The notes below the pieces were generated by a model that saw only the letters and a program-made list of their open reading frames with translations, was not told where the DNA came from and made no database searches. From a virus: DNA of 64,000 nt. The stretch lies in IMG/VR virus record IMGVR_UViG_3300036820_000007, positions 34,489 to 98,488 of that record. One strand, given 5' to 3'. The position numbers were made by a program, and so were the translations under genes. Position 1 is the first letter of the stretch; each line of letters opens with the position of its first letter. This document shows, piece by piece, positions 1-8,428 of this stretch.

Positions 1-278
1 GCCGGGATCATACTGTCGGTACGGCTGCGCTCTGGAGAGATGAAGCTGGCGACATTCAGGCCGACGTCATGGTGTTCCTGGACAGCGATCCGCTCTTGCG
101 TAAAGGGATGCAAGGCCGGAGGTTGTGGCCCTACTTCGCGCTAAGCATCGGCCAGACGGTTGTCAGCAAGGACGACGCGCACCCGATGGGCGTCATCAGC
201 TCCGGCGTGGTACGTGAACTGGCGCTCGTCACCCGCAACTCTGACCCTGACCTGCCGCCGTACGAGATCGTCCAGTAG
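1..278 (+). CDS. 3' end of a phage gene, product unknown (partial)
   Basis: The frame is open from the left edge to a TAG stop at 276-278, so only the last 92 or so codons are visible. An internal ATG at 69 is possible but the frame upstream of it also reads like protein. The tail contains VVRELALVTRNSDPD, which loosely recalls the C-terminal strand of HK97-type prohead proteases, but a separate and longer protease gene follows at 671, so that resemblance is not enough for a call. Its position just before the protease would suit a portal-associated or head morphogenesis protein. Function not assigned. Confidence 0.55.
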   Translation, partial: RDHTVGTAALWRDEAGDIQADVMVFLDSDPLLRKGMQGRRLWPYFALSIGQTVVSKDDAHPMGVISSGVVRELALVTRNSDPDLPPYEIVQ

Positions 279-370
279 GGCCCGAGTTACCCTGCTCCGG
301 CGTGTCATCCCAGGTTGGGGTGACAACGCCCGTATGTGACGTGTACCCTAGGCGTCAGTCGAAGGAGTAT

Positions 371-420
371 GCCCCGAGTTCGGCGTCACGCCAAGTCAGG
401 GGCCTTTTTCATGCCCGGGG
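371..420 (+). terminator. Hairpin plus T-tract, copy 1 of a repeated intergenic element
   Basis: GCCCC (371-375) can pair with GGGGC (399-403) around an inner GGCG-tca-CGCC hairpin, followed by TTTTT and then CATGCCCGG. The same order (GC hairpin, T-tract, C A/T TGCCC) recurs before other structural genes, so this is one member of a family rather than an isolated terminator. Confidence 0.5.
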
Positions 421-594
421 CCAGCGGCAGGGACTCCCGATTCTCCACCCTGCATACCGGGGCCGCCGGTGTTGCCCCCGGCGCGGGTTCTCGCGAACGC
501 CCGGCGTCCTGAATTTGTGGATCGTATCTATTAGACGACGCTGGCCAGCCTGGAGCCTAGCGCAGCCCGTTCCCCCGCGGGCAGGCTAACCCGT

Positions 595-625
595 TCGCAC
601 ACTCGCACACTCGCACATTCGCACG
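595..625 (-). repeat. Four 8-bp-period direct repeats (iteron-like), left array
   Basis: Read on the minus strand the array is GTGCGAAT, GTGCGAGT, GTGCGAGT, GTGCGA in perfect 8-bp register. A second array with the same consensus (RTGCGANY) lies beside parA at 56111-56150. Iterons of this kind are typical of partition (parS) or origin sites. It may instead be a simple repeat in a leader. Confidence 0.6.
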
Positions 626-650
626 CCCGCCTCCCGGCCGGGCGTTTTTT
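624..650 (+). terminator. Hairpin plus T6, copy 2 of the repeated element
   Basis: CGCCCG (624-629) pairs with CGGGCG (639-644), followed by TTTTTT (645-650) and CTTTGCCGGGG. It sits about 20 nt before the GTG of the protease gene, so it could act as a leaky terminator or RNA-processing site in front of it. Confidence 0.6.
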
Positions 651-670
651 CTTTGCCGGGGGGAGCAATC

Positions 671-3646
671 GTGGCGCACACCACTGCCGATGCCCTGACG
701 TACGTCTCGTTTCCTATCGAGAAATTCGAGGAGGACGACGAGGGCAACCTGATCGTCGTCGGCAAGGCGACGGACGGCAGCGTCGACAGCGACCGCCAGA
801 TCGTCGACCCGGGCTGGAGCGCGAAGGCTCTGGGGGACTGGCACGACACGGGTGGCAACGTGCGTGTGATGCACAATCCGGGCCTCTACCCGGCCGGCCG
901 CAGCCTGAAGGTGGAGACCTCGGCGGACGGCCACACGGTGAAGGCCCTCGTCGTCGAGGACACGGCGAAGAAGCTGGTCAAGAACCGCGTCCTGCGCGCC
1001 TACTCGGTCGGCATCGCCGAGCCCGTGATCGAGCGCGACATGACCGGCAAGGCGGTCGGTGGCCGCATCACAGGTGGCCGCATCGTCGAATTGTCCCTAG
1101 TTGACCGACCTGCCAACAAAAATTGCGGTTTGACCCTCGCCAAGGCAGAAGGCCATGACGCGGCCTGGTCATACGGCGACCTGGACGCCCTGCTCGAGAA
1201 GGCTGAGAAGGCCGAGGAGCAGCCCGGCGAGGCAGCCCACGACCCGGCCGATCCGAACGCGCCCAGCGACGGCGAGGAAGTCGACCAGTCGGACGTGGTC
1301 AAGGCCGACGGCGGCGGCGACTCGGGTGGCGAGGGCGGCGGCAGCGAAGGTGCACAGGGAGACTCCGCGTCAGCCGACCAGGCCGACGGCGACGGCGACG
1401 ATGATGGCGGCGAGGCCGTGAAGATGGCCGGCGACGCTTACCGGGCCGCGCGCAAGGAGTGGCTTGGCCGCGAGCCGGGCACCAAGGGGATCACCGGCGG
1501 CACGGAGTACTTGGCCAAGCGCGCTGACTGGCACCGGTGGAACGCCGAAGGCGAAGCGGAAGGCCTGGACGGCACCCGCGAAGGCGCTGAGCGCTGGCTG
1601 GCGAAGCAGGCGGCAGAAGCTCCCGCCGCAGACGCAGACAAGCGCGACTTCTCGGCCTCCGAGCGCCGGTCCGCTGCCAGCAGCGGGGCCGCTATGAGCG
1701 ACGGCAGCTTCCCGATCAAGACGAAGGAAGACCTCAAAAACGCGATCCATCTGGCCGGCCACGCCAAGGACCCGGGCAAGGCCCGCGCACACATCAAGGC
1801 CCGCGCGGCCGCGATCGGCGCCTCGGACATGATCCCGGACTCGTGGAAGATCGACACCGCTGAGATCCCGGCTGACGTCACGCTGGCCAAGCTCGAGAGC
1901 GACGGCGAGGTGAGCACGGAGATCGCCAAGGCCATGCTCGGTGACGAGCAGTACGGCGTGCTCACCAAGGCGGACTCCACCGCAGCGGCGCCAGGGAAGA
2001 CGAAGTGCGGCACCTGCAGCGGCAGCGGCTCGATCAAAGACGGCAACGTGACCTGCCCGGACTGCAAGGGCAAGGGCAAGATGAAGCCGAAGAAGGCAGC
2101 CAAGGCCGCGGCCCTCGCGGCCGTTGCTGAGATGGTGGCCAAGTCGGTCACCGCCGGGCTGATCTCCGAGAAGGCCGCCCAGGACATCCTGCACCAGGTG
2201 CAGCCCGAAGGCGGATTCCTGCACCAGTCCGGCAAGCGCCCCCTTCCCGCCGACGTGGCTGCGGTAGCGCACCACCGCGAGCCGGACGGCTCCAGCGGCG
2301 TCGAGCAGTTCGAGCACGACTCGGGCCTGCCCACCCAGGCCGACGCGGTCGCCGACAAGGTCCCGTCCTCGGTAGATGCCCTGCAGATGAAGTCTGACGC
2401 CCCTTACGCGGTGGCGCGGATGCACGACGCGTTCTGTGCCGCCTGGAGCGGTGACGCCGTGCTCGGCGAGTACCCGTCCCTGAAGAGCGCCGCCGATGCC
2501 GCGGACCCGGCGTGGTTCACCGCGCAGGCCCAGAAGGCAGTCGATGCTGGCTATGCCAGTGATGCGATAGAGCTGCTCACGCTGGCCAAGGAAGCCGCCG
2601 CGGTGAAGTCGGCGGATGCTGCAGTCATCGCTGACGGGCGCGCGGAACTGCACAAGGCGTTCTCCGACATGTACCCGTCGGAGCGGATCCGGCCGGGCGA
2701 CCCTCGCAAGCCAGGCTCGTTCCAGCGGCCCTACCTGTCCGCCGGTCACGCCACTGAGCACGCAGGCGGCAGCACGAACGTCCCGCCGTCCACGGACACG
2801 CCCGCGCCGGACCAGTTCCACCGCGGCTACCTCAGCGAAGGCCACGCGGACCCATCCCCGGCCGACAACGGGCCGAACAACCGGGCCGCGCCGACGACCG
2901 GGTCCGCCAGGACCTACTACACGACCTCGGCCAAGGAGCAGGCGCGCGTCGCGATGCAGGCCATGCACGACCACATCGCGGCCAGCCACCCCGAACTCTG
3001 CCCGATGGCCCCGTCCAAGAGCGTCATGCCGCCGGACCTGGGCGCGCGCAACGTGCCGCAGCCGAAGGCCCCGATGGCCATGGGCGGCGTCGCCGGAGTG
3101 GGCAAGGCCGCGGATGCCTCGGCGAACGGCGCGCTGGAGACCCAGAACGAGCAGGCCTTCGGCCAGGCTAAGCCGCCGAAGAACCGCAAGAAGAAGAAGC
3201 TCTCCAAGGGCGAGTTCTTCAGCTACGCACAGCGGCACGGCCTCACCGTCGTGCCCGCCAGCGAAGGCCCGGTTCCGGTGCCGCAGCCAGCTCCCGACCC
3301 GGTGGCCGTCAAGGCCCTGGTCGCCGAGCAGCTGACCCCGCTCACCGAGCACTACGAGAAGCAGATTTCCGAGCTCCGCCTCCAGGTGGACAAGCTCGGG
3401 GCACAGCCCGATCCGGCCATGGCCCCCGTGCGCGGCCCGATGGCACGGCCCGGTGCGACCGGCGCAGCTCCCGTGGAGAAGCGCAGCCTGGTCGATGAAG
3501 CACGCGAGCGCGCCGACCACATGGCGGCCGCAGAGCGGCGCGACTTCATGGCGTATGTGGAAATGCAGAGCCGCTCACCTGACCCGAAAGTCCGCGAGAA
3601 GGCAATGGCCATCATCGAGAAGATGGACGCCACCGTTCCCGCCTGA
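671..3646 (+). CDS. Prohead protease fused to a very long scaffold-like region
   Basis: The N-terminal ~155 residues look like an XkdF/HK97-type prohead serine protease: a VMHNPG histidine (His68) and an ELSLVDRPAN serine motif (Ser142) in the expected order. This enzyme cleaves scaffold and capsid protein during head maturation. The other ~830 residues are far longer than usual. They include an acidic Gly/Asp-rich stretch (~200-260), a segment like the phage DUF6582 family (~345-395), a DnaJ-like zinc finger with CxxCxGxG spacing (~446-470), repeats around RPYLSAGHA/RGYLSEGHA (~690-730) and a Pro/Glu-rich helical end. The long part may be scaffold, by analogy with protease-scaffold fusions. 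GTG 671 is chosen because GGGGGGAG precedes it; a TTG at 653 has no better site. The capsid gene follows. Confidence 0.85.
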   Translation: MAHTTADALTYVSFPIEKFEEDDEGNLIVVGKATDGSVDSDRQIVDPGWSAKALGDWHDTGGNVRVMHNPGLYPAGRSLKVETSADGHTVKALVVEDTAKKLVKNRVLRAYSVGIAEPVIERDMTGKAVGGRITGGRIVELSLVDRPANKNCGLTLAKAEGHDAAWSYGDLDALLEKAEKAEEQPGEAAHDPADPNAPSDGEEVDQSDVVKADGGGDSGGEGGGSEGAQGDSASADQADGDGDDDGGEAVKMAGDAYRAARKEWLGREPGTKGITGGTEYLAKRADWHRWNAEGEAEGLDGTREGAERWLAKQAAEAPAADADKRDFSASERRSAASSGAAMSDGSFPIKTKEDLKNAIHLAGHAKDPGKARAHIKARAAAIGASDMIPDSWKIDTAEIPADVTLAKLESDGEVSTEIAKAMLGDEQYGVLTKADSTAAAPGKTKCGTCSGSGSIKDGNVTCPDCKGKGKMKPKKAAKAAALAAVAEMVAKSVTAGLISEKAAQDILHQVQPEGGFLHQSGKRPLPADVAAVAHHREPDGSSGVEQFEHDSGLPTQADAVADKVPSSVDALQMKSDAPYAVARMHDAFCAAWSGDAVLGEYPSLKSAADAADPAWFTAQAQKAVDAGYASDAIELLTLAKEAAAVKSADAAVIADGRAELHKAFSDMYPSERIRPGDPRKPGSFQRPYLSAGHATEHAGGSTNVPPSTDTPAPDQFHRGYLSEGHADPSPADNGPNNRAAPTTGSARTYYTTSAKEQARVAMQAMHDHIAASHPELCPMAPSKSVMPPDLGARNVPQPKAPMAMGGVAGVGKAADASANGALETQNEQAFGQAKPPKNRKKKKLSKGEFFSYAQRHGLTVVPASEGPVPVPQPAPDPVAVKALVAEQLTPLTEHYEKQISELRLQVDKLGAQPDPAMAPVRGPMARPGATGAAPVEKRSLVDEARERADHMAAAERRDFMAYVEMQSRSPDPKVREKAMAIIEKMDATVPA

Positions 3647-3666
3647 TTCCAAGCGCACGTATTCGA

Positions 3667-3687
3667 GGCCCCGCGCAGGGGCCTTTT
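3667..3687 (+). terminator. Hairpin plus T4 before the capsid gene, copy 3 of the repeated element
   Basis: GGCCCC (3667-3672) and GGGGCC (3678-3683) form a 6-bp stem with a 5-nt loop, then TTTT and GCATGCCAGGGAG. It separates the protease from the major capsid gene and leads directly into the capsid ribosome binding site. Confidence 0.6.
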
Positions 3688-3707
3688 GCATGCCAGGGAG
3701 CATGTTT

Positions 3708-5603
3708 ATGAACGACGCAAGTAACGCGGCCGGCACTGCGGTGCTGCCGTACGGGTCTGCCGCCTCGGCAGCCCTTGAGCGCGCGGGCTCCGACGACCGC
3801 TGGTATGCGGACGCCGACTCGAACGCGTACCGCTCTCCGGACCTGATGCTGAGCGACAAGATGCCGACGCTCGTCAAGGGCGCAGGCTATGCGCGGGTCG
3901 GCGGCAACATGCCGCTGTCCGACGACGAGCAGATCTTCCGCCGGTCGATGAAAGCCGAGCACGCTTTCCGCAAGGCAATTAAGCGGGGCATCGAGGAGCC
4001 AGCCGAGGTCGTCAAGGGCATGAGTCCTGACTTCGCCGGCCAGTTCGGCGCTTTCATGAACGCCTCGCCGCAGAATCAGGCTCTCCAGAACCTGGTTGGC
4101 CAGCTGAACAACCAGCTGTCCGATGCTCTCGGCAAGTCGATCACGCTGACGTCGCCGCTCAACACGGGCTTCGTCCCGTTTGACCTGGTTGCGCCCAGTT
4201 CCCTTATCTATCCGGTATATAGCCCGATTCGCAACAAATTGCCCCGTGTGCCTGGGCAGGGCGTGAACCGGCAGCGCAAGGTGATCACCGGCGTCAGCGG
4301 TTCACAGACCGGCCCGTCGGGCGGCAAGTTCGTCCGCCTGGCGATCCCTGAGCTCGTGCAGTCCGGCGGTTCGGTCAGCGGCGCCAGCGGTTCAGTCAAC
4401 TGGCCGCTGAACCTGCCGGGGACCGGCGCACAGGACAGCGTCGACCTGACGATTCCTTACAGGTTCTGGGGACTTTCCGAAAACCTGTCCTGGCTTGCGC
4501 AGTTCGCCGGCCAAGGGTTCGAAGACATTTCCGCACTGGCGAATCTCTTGCTGCTCCAGGAGTTCATGCTCAACGAGGAAGCGGCCCACCTGGGCGCCAC
4601 CTCGCTGGCCCTGTCGGCTCCCGGCGCGCCGACGCTGACCGCCCGTGCGGCCAACTCGGGCGAAGCGGCCATTACGGGTCCAACCAGCGGAAATAATGTA
4701 TATGTGGAGGTAGTGGCCAATACCTTCTTCGGGGGTACGGCTGCCGGCTCTTCGCAGAGCACCGTCTGGACCACCGGCCAGGTCGTCGACGTACAGATCG
4801 CTCCCGTCGCGGGCGCTCTGTACTACTCGCTCTACATCACCTACGGTGCCTCCGCGGGCACCTACTACCTGCAGGCCACCAACATCGGCGGCCTGTACTT
4901 CACGCTCCAGGGCGCCCTGGTGTCCACGGGCACGGCCGCTCCGTCCTCGGACACCGGCTCGTACTCGGCGAATGACCAGGAAGGCCTGATCGCCGTCCTG
5001 TCCGGCCACTCGGCCACCGGCGGATCCAAGGTGTACCCGGCGAACTGGCAGGCTGGCTACTTCAACCAGTCAGTGGGAGACACGCTCCGTACTTCGGTGC
5101 TGAACAACGCGCTCCAGAACCTCTGGGACGGGACGGGCAACACCTACGGGGCTTACCGCGCGGACCCCGCGGAGATCATCGCCGAAGGTGGCGATGTCAT
5201 GCGCCTGAGCAACGACATCGTCCAGCAGGGCACCGCGACCAACTACCAGCTGTTCGTCCAGCAGTCCGAGGTTCCGGGCGTCAGGCTCGGTGCTGCGGTC
5301 TCCGAGTTCCAGAACCCGATCACACGCAGCGTCGTGAGGGTCGTGGTTCACCCCTGGCTGCCGCAGGGCAACGTCCTGCTGATGTCCTACACGATGCCGT
5401 TCGCATGGTCCAACGTGTCGAACGTGGTCGAGTTTGTGGCGGTTCAGGACTATTTGTCCATTTCGTGGCCGGTGATAGATGCCTCGTTTAGGTACTCTAT
5501 GTTCCTTTTCGGGGCACTTGTTGTAAACGCACCTTTCTACTGCGGACTCCTACAAGGTATCCAAAAGTCGGACAGGTCGGGCACAACGGGCACCTGGTCC
5601 TAG
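3708..5603 (+). CDS. Major capsid protein (HK97-like) with Ig/Fn3-like insertion
   Basis: A 631-residue protein that directly follows the protease, the normal place for the major capsid protein. It forms the icosahedral shell. The first ~100 residues are charged and could be a cleaved delta-like region. The C-terminal part (VVHPWLPQGNVLLMSYTMPF onward) fits the end of a capsid fold. Between about residues 303 and 422 there is a beta-rich, Ser/Thr/Gly-rich segment beginning PGAPTLTARAANSG that looks like an inserted fibronectin/Ig-like domain, which would project from the capsid surface. Its length, well above the ~300-400 of simple HK97 capsids, agrees. ATG 3708 is preferred because AGGGAG (3695-3700) is 7 nt upstream; ATGs at 3690 and 3702 are too close to or before that site. 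Confidence 0.88.
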   Translation: MNDASNAAGTAVLPYGSAASAALERAGSDDRWYADADSNAYRSPDLMLSDKMPTLVKGAGYARVGGNMPLSDDEQIFRRSMKAEHAFRKAIKRGIEEPAEVVKGMSPDFAGQFGAFMNASPQNQALQNLVGQLNNQLSDALGKSITLTSPLNTGFVPFDLVAPSSLIYPVYSPIRNKLPRVPGQGVNRQRKVITGVSGSQTGPSGGKFVRLAIPELVQSGGSVSGASGSVNWPLNLPGTGAQDSVDLTIPYRFWGLSENLSWLAQFAGQGFEDISALANLLLLQEFMLNEEAAHLGATSLALSAPGAPTLTARAANSGEAAITGPTSGNNVYVEVVANTFFGGTAAGSSQSTVWTTGQVVDVQIAPVAGALYYSLYITYGASAGTYYLQATNIGGLYFTLQGALVSTGTAAPSSDTGSYSANDQEGLIAVLSGHSATGGSKVYPANWQAGYFNQSVGDTLRTSVLNNALQNLWDGTGNTYGAYRADPAEIIAEGGDVMRLSNDIVQQGTATNYQLFVQQSEVPGVRLGAAVSEFQNPITRSVVRVVVHPWLPQGNVLLMSYTMPFAWSNVSNVVEFVAVQDYLSISWPVIDASFRYSMFLFGALVVNAPFYCGLLQGIQKSDRSGTTGTWS

Positions 5604-5611
5604 TCAGTCAG

Positions 5612-5652
5612 AAAACCCCAGGGCCCGGGAAGCGTGTTCCCGGGCCCTGGGG
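5612..5652 (-). terminator. Perfect 16-bp hairpin terminator between capsid and antisense gene
   Basis: Arms 5616-5631 and 5637-5652 are perfect complements with a 5-nt loop. The T-tract (TTTT) is on the minus-strand side at 5612-5615, so it best terminates the leftward gene 5677-5913. The stem could also slow rightward transcription after the capsid gene. Confidence 0.8.
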
Positions 5653-5676
5653 CCTGACTCTGGCCGGCTAGGACTA

Positions 5677-5913
5677 TCAGCCGGATTCGGGCTTGCGGTA
5701 GAAGCCGTAGTCGTCAGCTACCGGGCCATCCAGGACGTAGCCCTGGTCATGCAAGCTCTGCAGGAAGTCCGCGAAGTCGCGGGCCTTCTGCGCCGCCTCA
5801 GCGAGCGTCGCGGCCCCGTCGATGGTCCACTTCGCCCGGACGGTCTCAGTGCCGTCCCCGGCCTCGTCCGCGTCATCCTCAAGATCCGCAACCTCTGGCC
5901 TGATACCGCTCAC
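5677..5913 (-). CDS. Small antisense protein inside the head operon, function unknown
   Basis: 78 residues, acidic at the N-terminus (EVADLEDDADEAGDGTE), then a helical AATLAEAAQKARDFADFLQSL segment and an aromatic tail (DDYGFYRKPESG). GTG 5913 has an AGGAG site 9 nt upstream, and a strong hairpin with TTTT lies just after the stop. This makes a self-contained leftward gene within rightward structural genes. The middle could be an amphipathic or swapped-helix domain. No family recognised. Confidence 0.65.
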   Translation of the reverse strand: MSGIRPEVADLEDDADEAGDGTETVRAKWTIDGAATLAEAAQKARDFADFLQSLHDQGYVLDGPVADDYGFYRKPESG

Positions 5914-6017
5914 TGCCGATCTCCTCTCGGTTGGGTCGTGCTTCCCAAGCCTGCCAGAAGCCACTGACAACGCGCCGGGGCGACACCGCGCGGCCTTGAA
6001 ATAAAGGAGCACCGAAC

Positions 6018-6359
6018 ATGACGTTCCCGACGCCGCCGGGTGACCAGATCCTGGCATCGCCGACGATCTTCGCCTACCCGCCGCAGATGCCCGGCGTGAA
6101 CACTTCGACGTTCCCTGCGGTCACTGCGCCGACTTTCCCGGCCACGACTGTCGCCGTGTCCAACACGACAGGCGTGGACGTGGTGGCCTATGTCACCAAC
6201 GGCGCTGGCGCGATGACCGCCATCAAGGTCAGCGGTACGAACACGGGGCTGGGAGCCGCTGCCTCCACCGGTTTCGCCACGGTGTACATCCCGGCCGGCG
6301 CGACGTTCTCCTGCACCTACGGGTCAGGGACGCCGACCTGGGTGTGGGTCGCGGTCTGA
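6018..6359 (+). CDS. Small beta-rich virion protein, probable head decoration
   Basis: 113 residues rich in Thr, Val, Gly and Pro with alternating hydrophobics and almost no charge (e.g. VAVSNTTGVDVVAYVTNGAG), as in small trimeric decoration or fibre-head proteins. ATG 6018 follows AAAGGAGCACCGAAC. The position straight after the capsid gene, and a similar protein 3 nt downstream, support a surface or decoration role. This is an inference from composition and place. Confidence 0.7.
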   Translation: MTFPTPPGDQILASPTIFAYPPQMPGVNTSTFPAVTAPTFPATTVAVSNTTGVDVVAYVTNGAGAMTAIKVSGTNTGLGAAASTGFATVYIPAGATFSCTYGSGTPTWVWVAV

Positions 6360-6362
6360 CCC

Positions 6363-6653
6363 GTGGCCGGGTCCCAGCAGTTCAGCGTCACCTCCGCCAC
6401 GGCTGTTCCGGTTGCGTCAGCGCCGGGCAGCGGCGTGCCGCAGGCAACCATCCCCGGTCCCGTTGGCTGGTTTTACCTGGCCAACAGCAGTTCCGGTGCC
6501 ATCTACATCGGCGGGGCGAACGTGAGCAGCAGCAACGGCGCCCTGGTCGCGGCCAGCGGCACGTTCAGCGGATTCCTGTTCTCCGGCGACACCATCTACG
6601 CGATCGCCTCGTCGACGACCAGCACAGTGTCTGTGCTCCAGACGGGAGCGTGA
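6363..6653 (+). CDS. Small beta-rich virion protein, second decoration candidate
   Basis: 96 residues from GTG 6363, 3 nt after the previous stop. The composition is like its neighbour: GWFYLANSSSGAIYIGGANVSSSNG, a pattern seen in beta-sandwich decoration proteins and hub domains. Tight spacing implies translation coupled with the preceding gene. No enzyme motif is visible. Confidence 0.7.
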   Translation: MAGSQQFSVTSATAVPVASAPGSGVPQATIPGPVGWFYLANSSSGAIYIGGANVSSSNGALVAASGTFSGFLFSGDTIYAIASSTTSTVSVLQTGA

Positions 6654-6656
6654 CCG

Positions 6657-6932
6657 ATGACCCAAGTGCGCCTTCCCGACGGCTGCGGCGGCCTGAAGCT
6701 CGAGGACGGCACGAAGTACAAGGCCCCGAAGCGCGGCGGCGTCGTCGATGTCGAGCCTGCACACGCCCGTGCGATCACGAAGCAGTACGGGTCGCTGGGG
6801 ATCATGACCGGCGGCATGACCTTCCGCATCGGCACCAAGCGCGGCCGCGTTTGCGCGCCGTGCGGCCGGACGTGGAACGCCTGGAACGACTTTTGCCCGC
6901 GCTGTAGTGCGGAAACCGAAGAGGAGCAGTAG
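6657..6932 (+). CDS. Zinc-ribbon protein in head region
   Basis: 91 residues. The C-terminus has CAPC...CPRC (two CxxC knuckles ~14 residues apart), a probable rubredoxin-like zinc ribbon. The N-terminal half (VRLPDGCGGLKLEDGTKYKA) resembles small phage head-region proteins that often precede the connector genes. ATG 6657 overlaps the previous gene's GTGACC context, and the next gene begins directly after the stop. Exact role unknown. Confidence 0.7.
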   Translation: MTQVRLPDGCGGLKLEDGTKYKAPKRGGVVDVEPAHARAITKQYGSLGIMTGGMTFRIGTKRGRVCAPCGRTWNAWNDFCPRCSAETEEEQ

Positions 6933-7433
6933 ATGACCGGAGCCATCGCGTATGCGATGAGTGATTACGCCCCGTCGCATGACGGCCAGGTAGGCCCGGG
7001 CTCGGTGTCCCTGCCGGCGCATGCTGGCGGGTGCGGCAAGATGCACACCGCGCAGCTGGACGAGGACGGCCACCCCTACGTCGAGTGCGAGCAGTGCGCG
7101 CCAGTGTTCATCGCCAAGCACGCCTCGTTCGCTGGTACCCCAGGTGGTGTGCCGCTGACGCCGGACGAGCTGGGGGAGCGCGAGCTCGCCGAGCGGGACG
7201 CCAAGGCCACCGAGCGCGTGATCCTGCGGTCGGTCACCGATCACCTGGTCGGGGAGATCACCGCGGGCAAGCAGGCAAAGAAGGCGCCGACGCTGATGGA
7301 GCAGATCGGCGCGCTGTCCGCGGCCGACCGGGCCGAGCTGGCGAAGATGCTGGCCGGGGAGCCCGCGGAAGAGTCCGAAGAGCCGAAGGCCGAGGCAAAG
7401 CGCGGTCCCGGCCGGCCCCGTACCGCCCGCTGA
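6933..7433 (+). CDS. Head-region protein with Cys pair and Lys/Glu-rich tail, unknown
   Basis: 166 residues. It has CGKMH...CEQC in the first third, a helical middle (ERVILRSVTDHLVGEI) and a C-terminal tail rich in Ala/Glu/Lys/Arg ending GRPRTAR, like an AT-hook-type basic tail. It begins immediately after the zinc-ribbon gene. A nucleic-acid or capsid-interior role is conceivable but not shown. Confidence 0.65.
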   Translation: MTGAIAYAMSDYAPSHDGQVGPGSVSLPAHAGGCGKMHTAQLDEDGHPYVECEQCAPVFIAKHASFAGTPGGVPLTPDELGERELAERDAKATERVILRSVTDHLVGEITAGKQAKKAPTLMEQIGALSAADRAELAKMLAGEPAEESEEPKAEAKRGPGRPRTAR

Positions 7434-7464
7434 CCGCATCGCAGTACCGGCGCGGGGGTGAGCG

Positions 7465-8415
7465 GTGCCTGAGCTTAACCCTGCCGGTATTCCGGCGAAG
7501 TCCGGTACGCCCTATGTGACCCCAGAAGTGCTGAAGTCGGCCCCTACGGGGATTTTGTGGGACTCCCTGGCGACGCTGGAGCGGCCGGACCCGCAGAAGC
7601 TGTTCGCCGAGATGCTGAACCTGTGCGCGCGGGCGACAGCGCAGGTCGACGGCTACTGCAACCAGCCACTGCGGGCGACGATCGACACCGAGACCCTTTA
7701 CGGGCCCGGCGATTTCCGCTTCCAGATGCGCCCCAACGGCGTGGCCCGGCTGCTGCTGTCCCGCAGCCCGGTCACCTCGGTCATCTCCGGCCAGGTGTCC
7801 CCGGCCTACGCCTTCCCCGAGCAGTGGGTGTCCATCCCCGGCACCGGGTTCAAGGTGGAACGCCCGCTGATCGGGGTGTACGGCACCACCTCGCCGGGCG
7901 GTTCCGGCGACGGCGGCCAGTCGGTGCTGCTCGGACCCGGGTACGTCTCCTGGTGGGGCGGCCAGTCCGAGGTCCAGGTGACCTACATCAACGGCTGGCC
8001 ACATGCATCCCTGCAAGCCGCTGTGGCAGCCGGTGCTACGACGGTCAGTGTGGACGACTGCACTGGCTGGGGACCTCCCACCGGGATGACGTCAGGTGCC
8101 GCGGCCACGCTGTATGACCTGGGACGCCAGGAATCGTTTACGGTGACCGCCGCGAGTGCCGCGTCCGGTCCCGGGACCCTGACCCTGGCCTCGCCGCTGG
8201 CGTACCCGCATGAGGTGGGCGTGATTGCCACCACGCTGCCAGGCACGGTAATGCAGGCGTCCATTCTGTTCGCCACCGCGCTGGCTCTTGTCGGCGGAGC
8301 GACGGCGGTCACGCAGGAAGCGATTCCCGGCGTGGAGGCGACCGGCGGCAAGGCAGCCGAGAACTACGCCGCGGAAGCCGAGCTGCTGATCCACCCGTAT
8401 AAGAGAGTTATATAG
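7465..8415 (+). CDS. Head-tail connector (adaptor) protein
   Basis: 316 residues. The N-terminal helical region (LFAEMLNLCARATAQVDGYCNQPL) followed by a beta segment with LLLSRSPVTSV matches the general build of gp6/gp15-type adaptors that bind under the portal. A central insertion (~190-250, TTVSVDDCTGWGPPTG...) is a small beta domain often inserted into actinophage connectors. The end is helical again (AEAELLIHPYKRV). GTG 7465 is preceded by GGGGGTGAG. The position between capsid and stopper genes agrees. Confidence 0.75.
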   Translation: MPELNPAGIPAKSGTPYVTPEVLKSAPTGILWDSLATLERPDPQKLFAEMLNLCARATAQVDGYCNQPLRATIDTETLYGPGDFRFQMRPNGVARLLLSRSPVTSVISGQVSPAYAFPEQWVSIPGTGFKVERPLIGVYGTTSPGGSGDGGQSVLLGPGYVSWWGGQSEVQVTYINGWPHASLQAAVAAGATTVSVDDCTGWGPPTGMTSGAAATLYDLGRQESFTVTAASAASGPGTLTLASPLAYPHEVGVIATTLPGTVMQASILFATALALVGGATAVTQEAIPGVEATGGKAAENYAAEAELLIHPYKRVI

Positions 8416-8428
8416 CCGGGGGTGCCCG

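Larger units (their letters stand above)
279..670. other. Non-coding gap before the prohead protease gene
   Basis: No convincing gene is seen. The gap holds two hairpin/T-tract elements (371-410 and 624-650) and a run of 8-bp repeats (595-625), all entered separately. Open frames here have no ribosome binding site and give Arg/Pro-rich low-quality peptides. Confidence 0.6.

Noticed and set aside
1-278. Partial gene as the C-terminus of a second prohead protease
   Set aside because: Only a short ELALVTRNSDP resemblance; a full protease follows directly, so the call was not made.
302-589. 95-codon frame in the first gap
   Set aside because: Runs through the hairpin/T-tract element, Arg/Pro-rich, no ribosome site.
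1370-3520. 716-codon open frame on the minus strand opposite the protease
   Set aside because: Shadow of a high-GC gene: Arg/Gly/His-rich, no family motif, no ribosome site, while the plus frame has clear protease and zinc-finger motifs.
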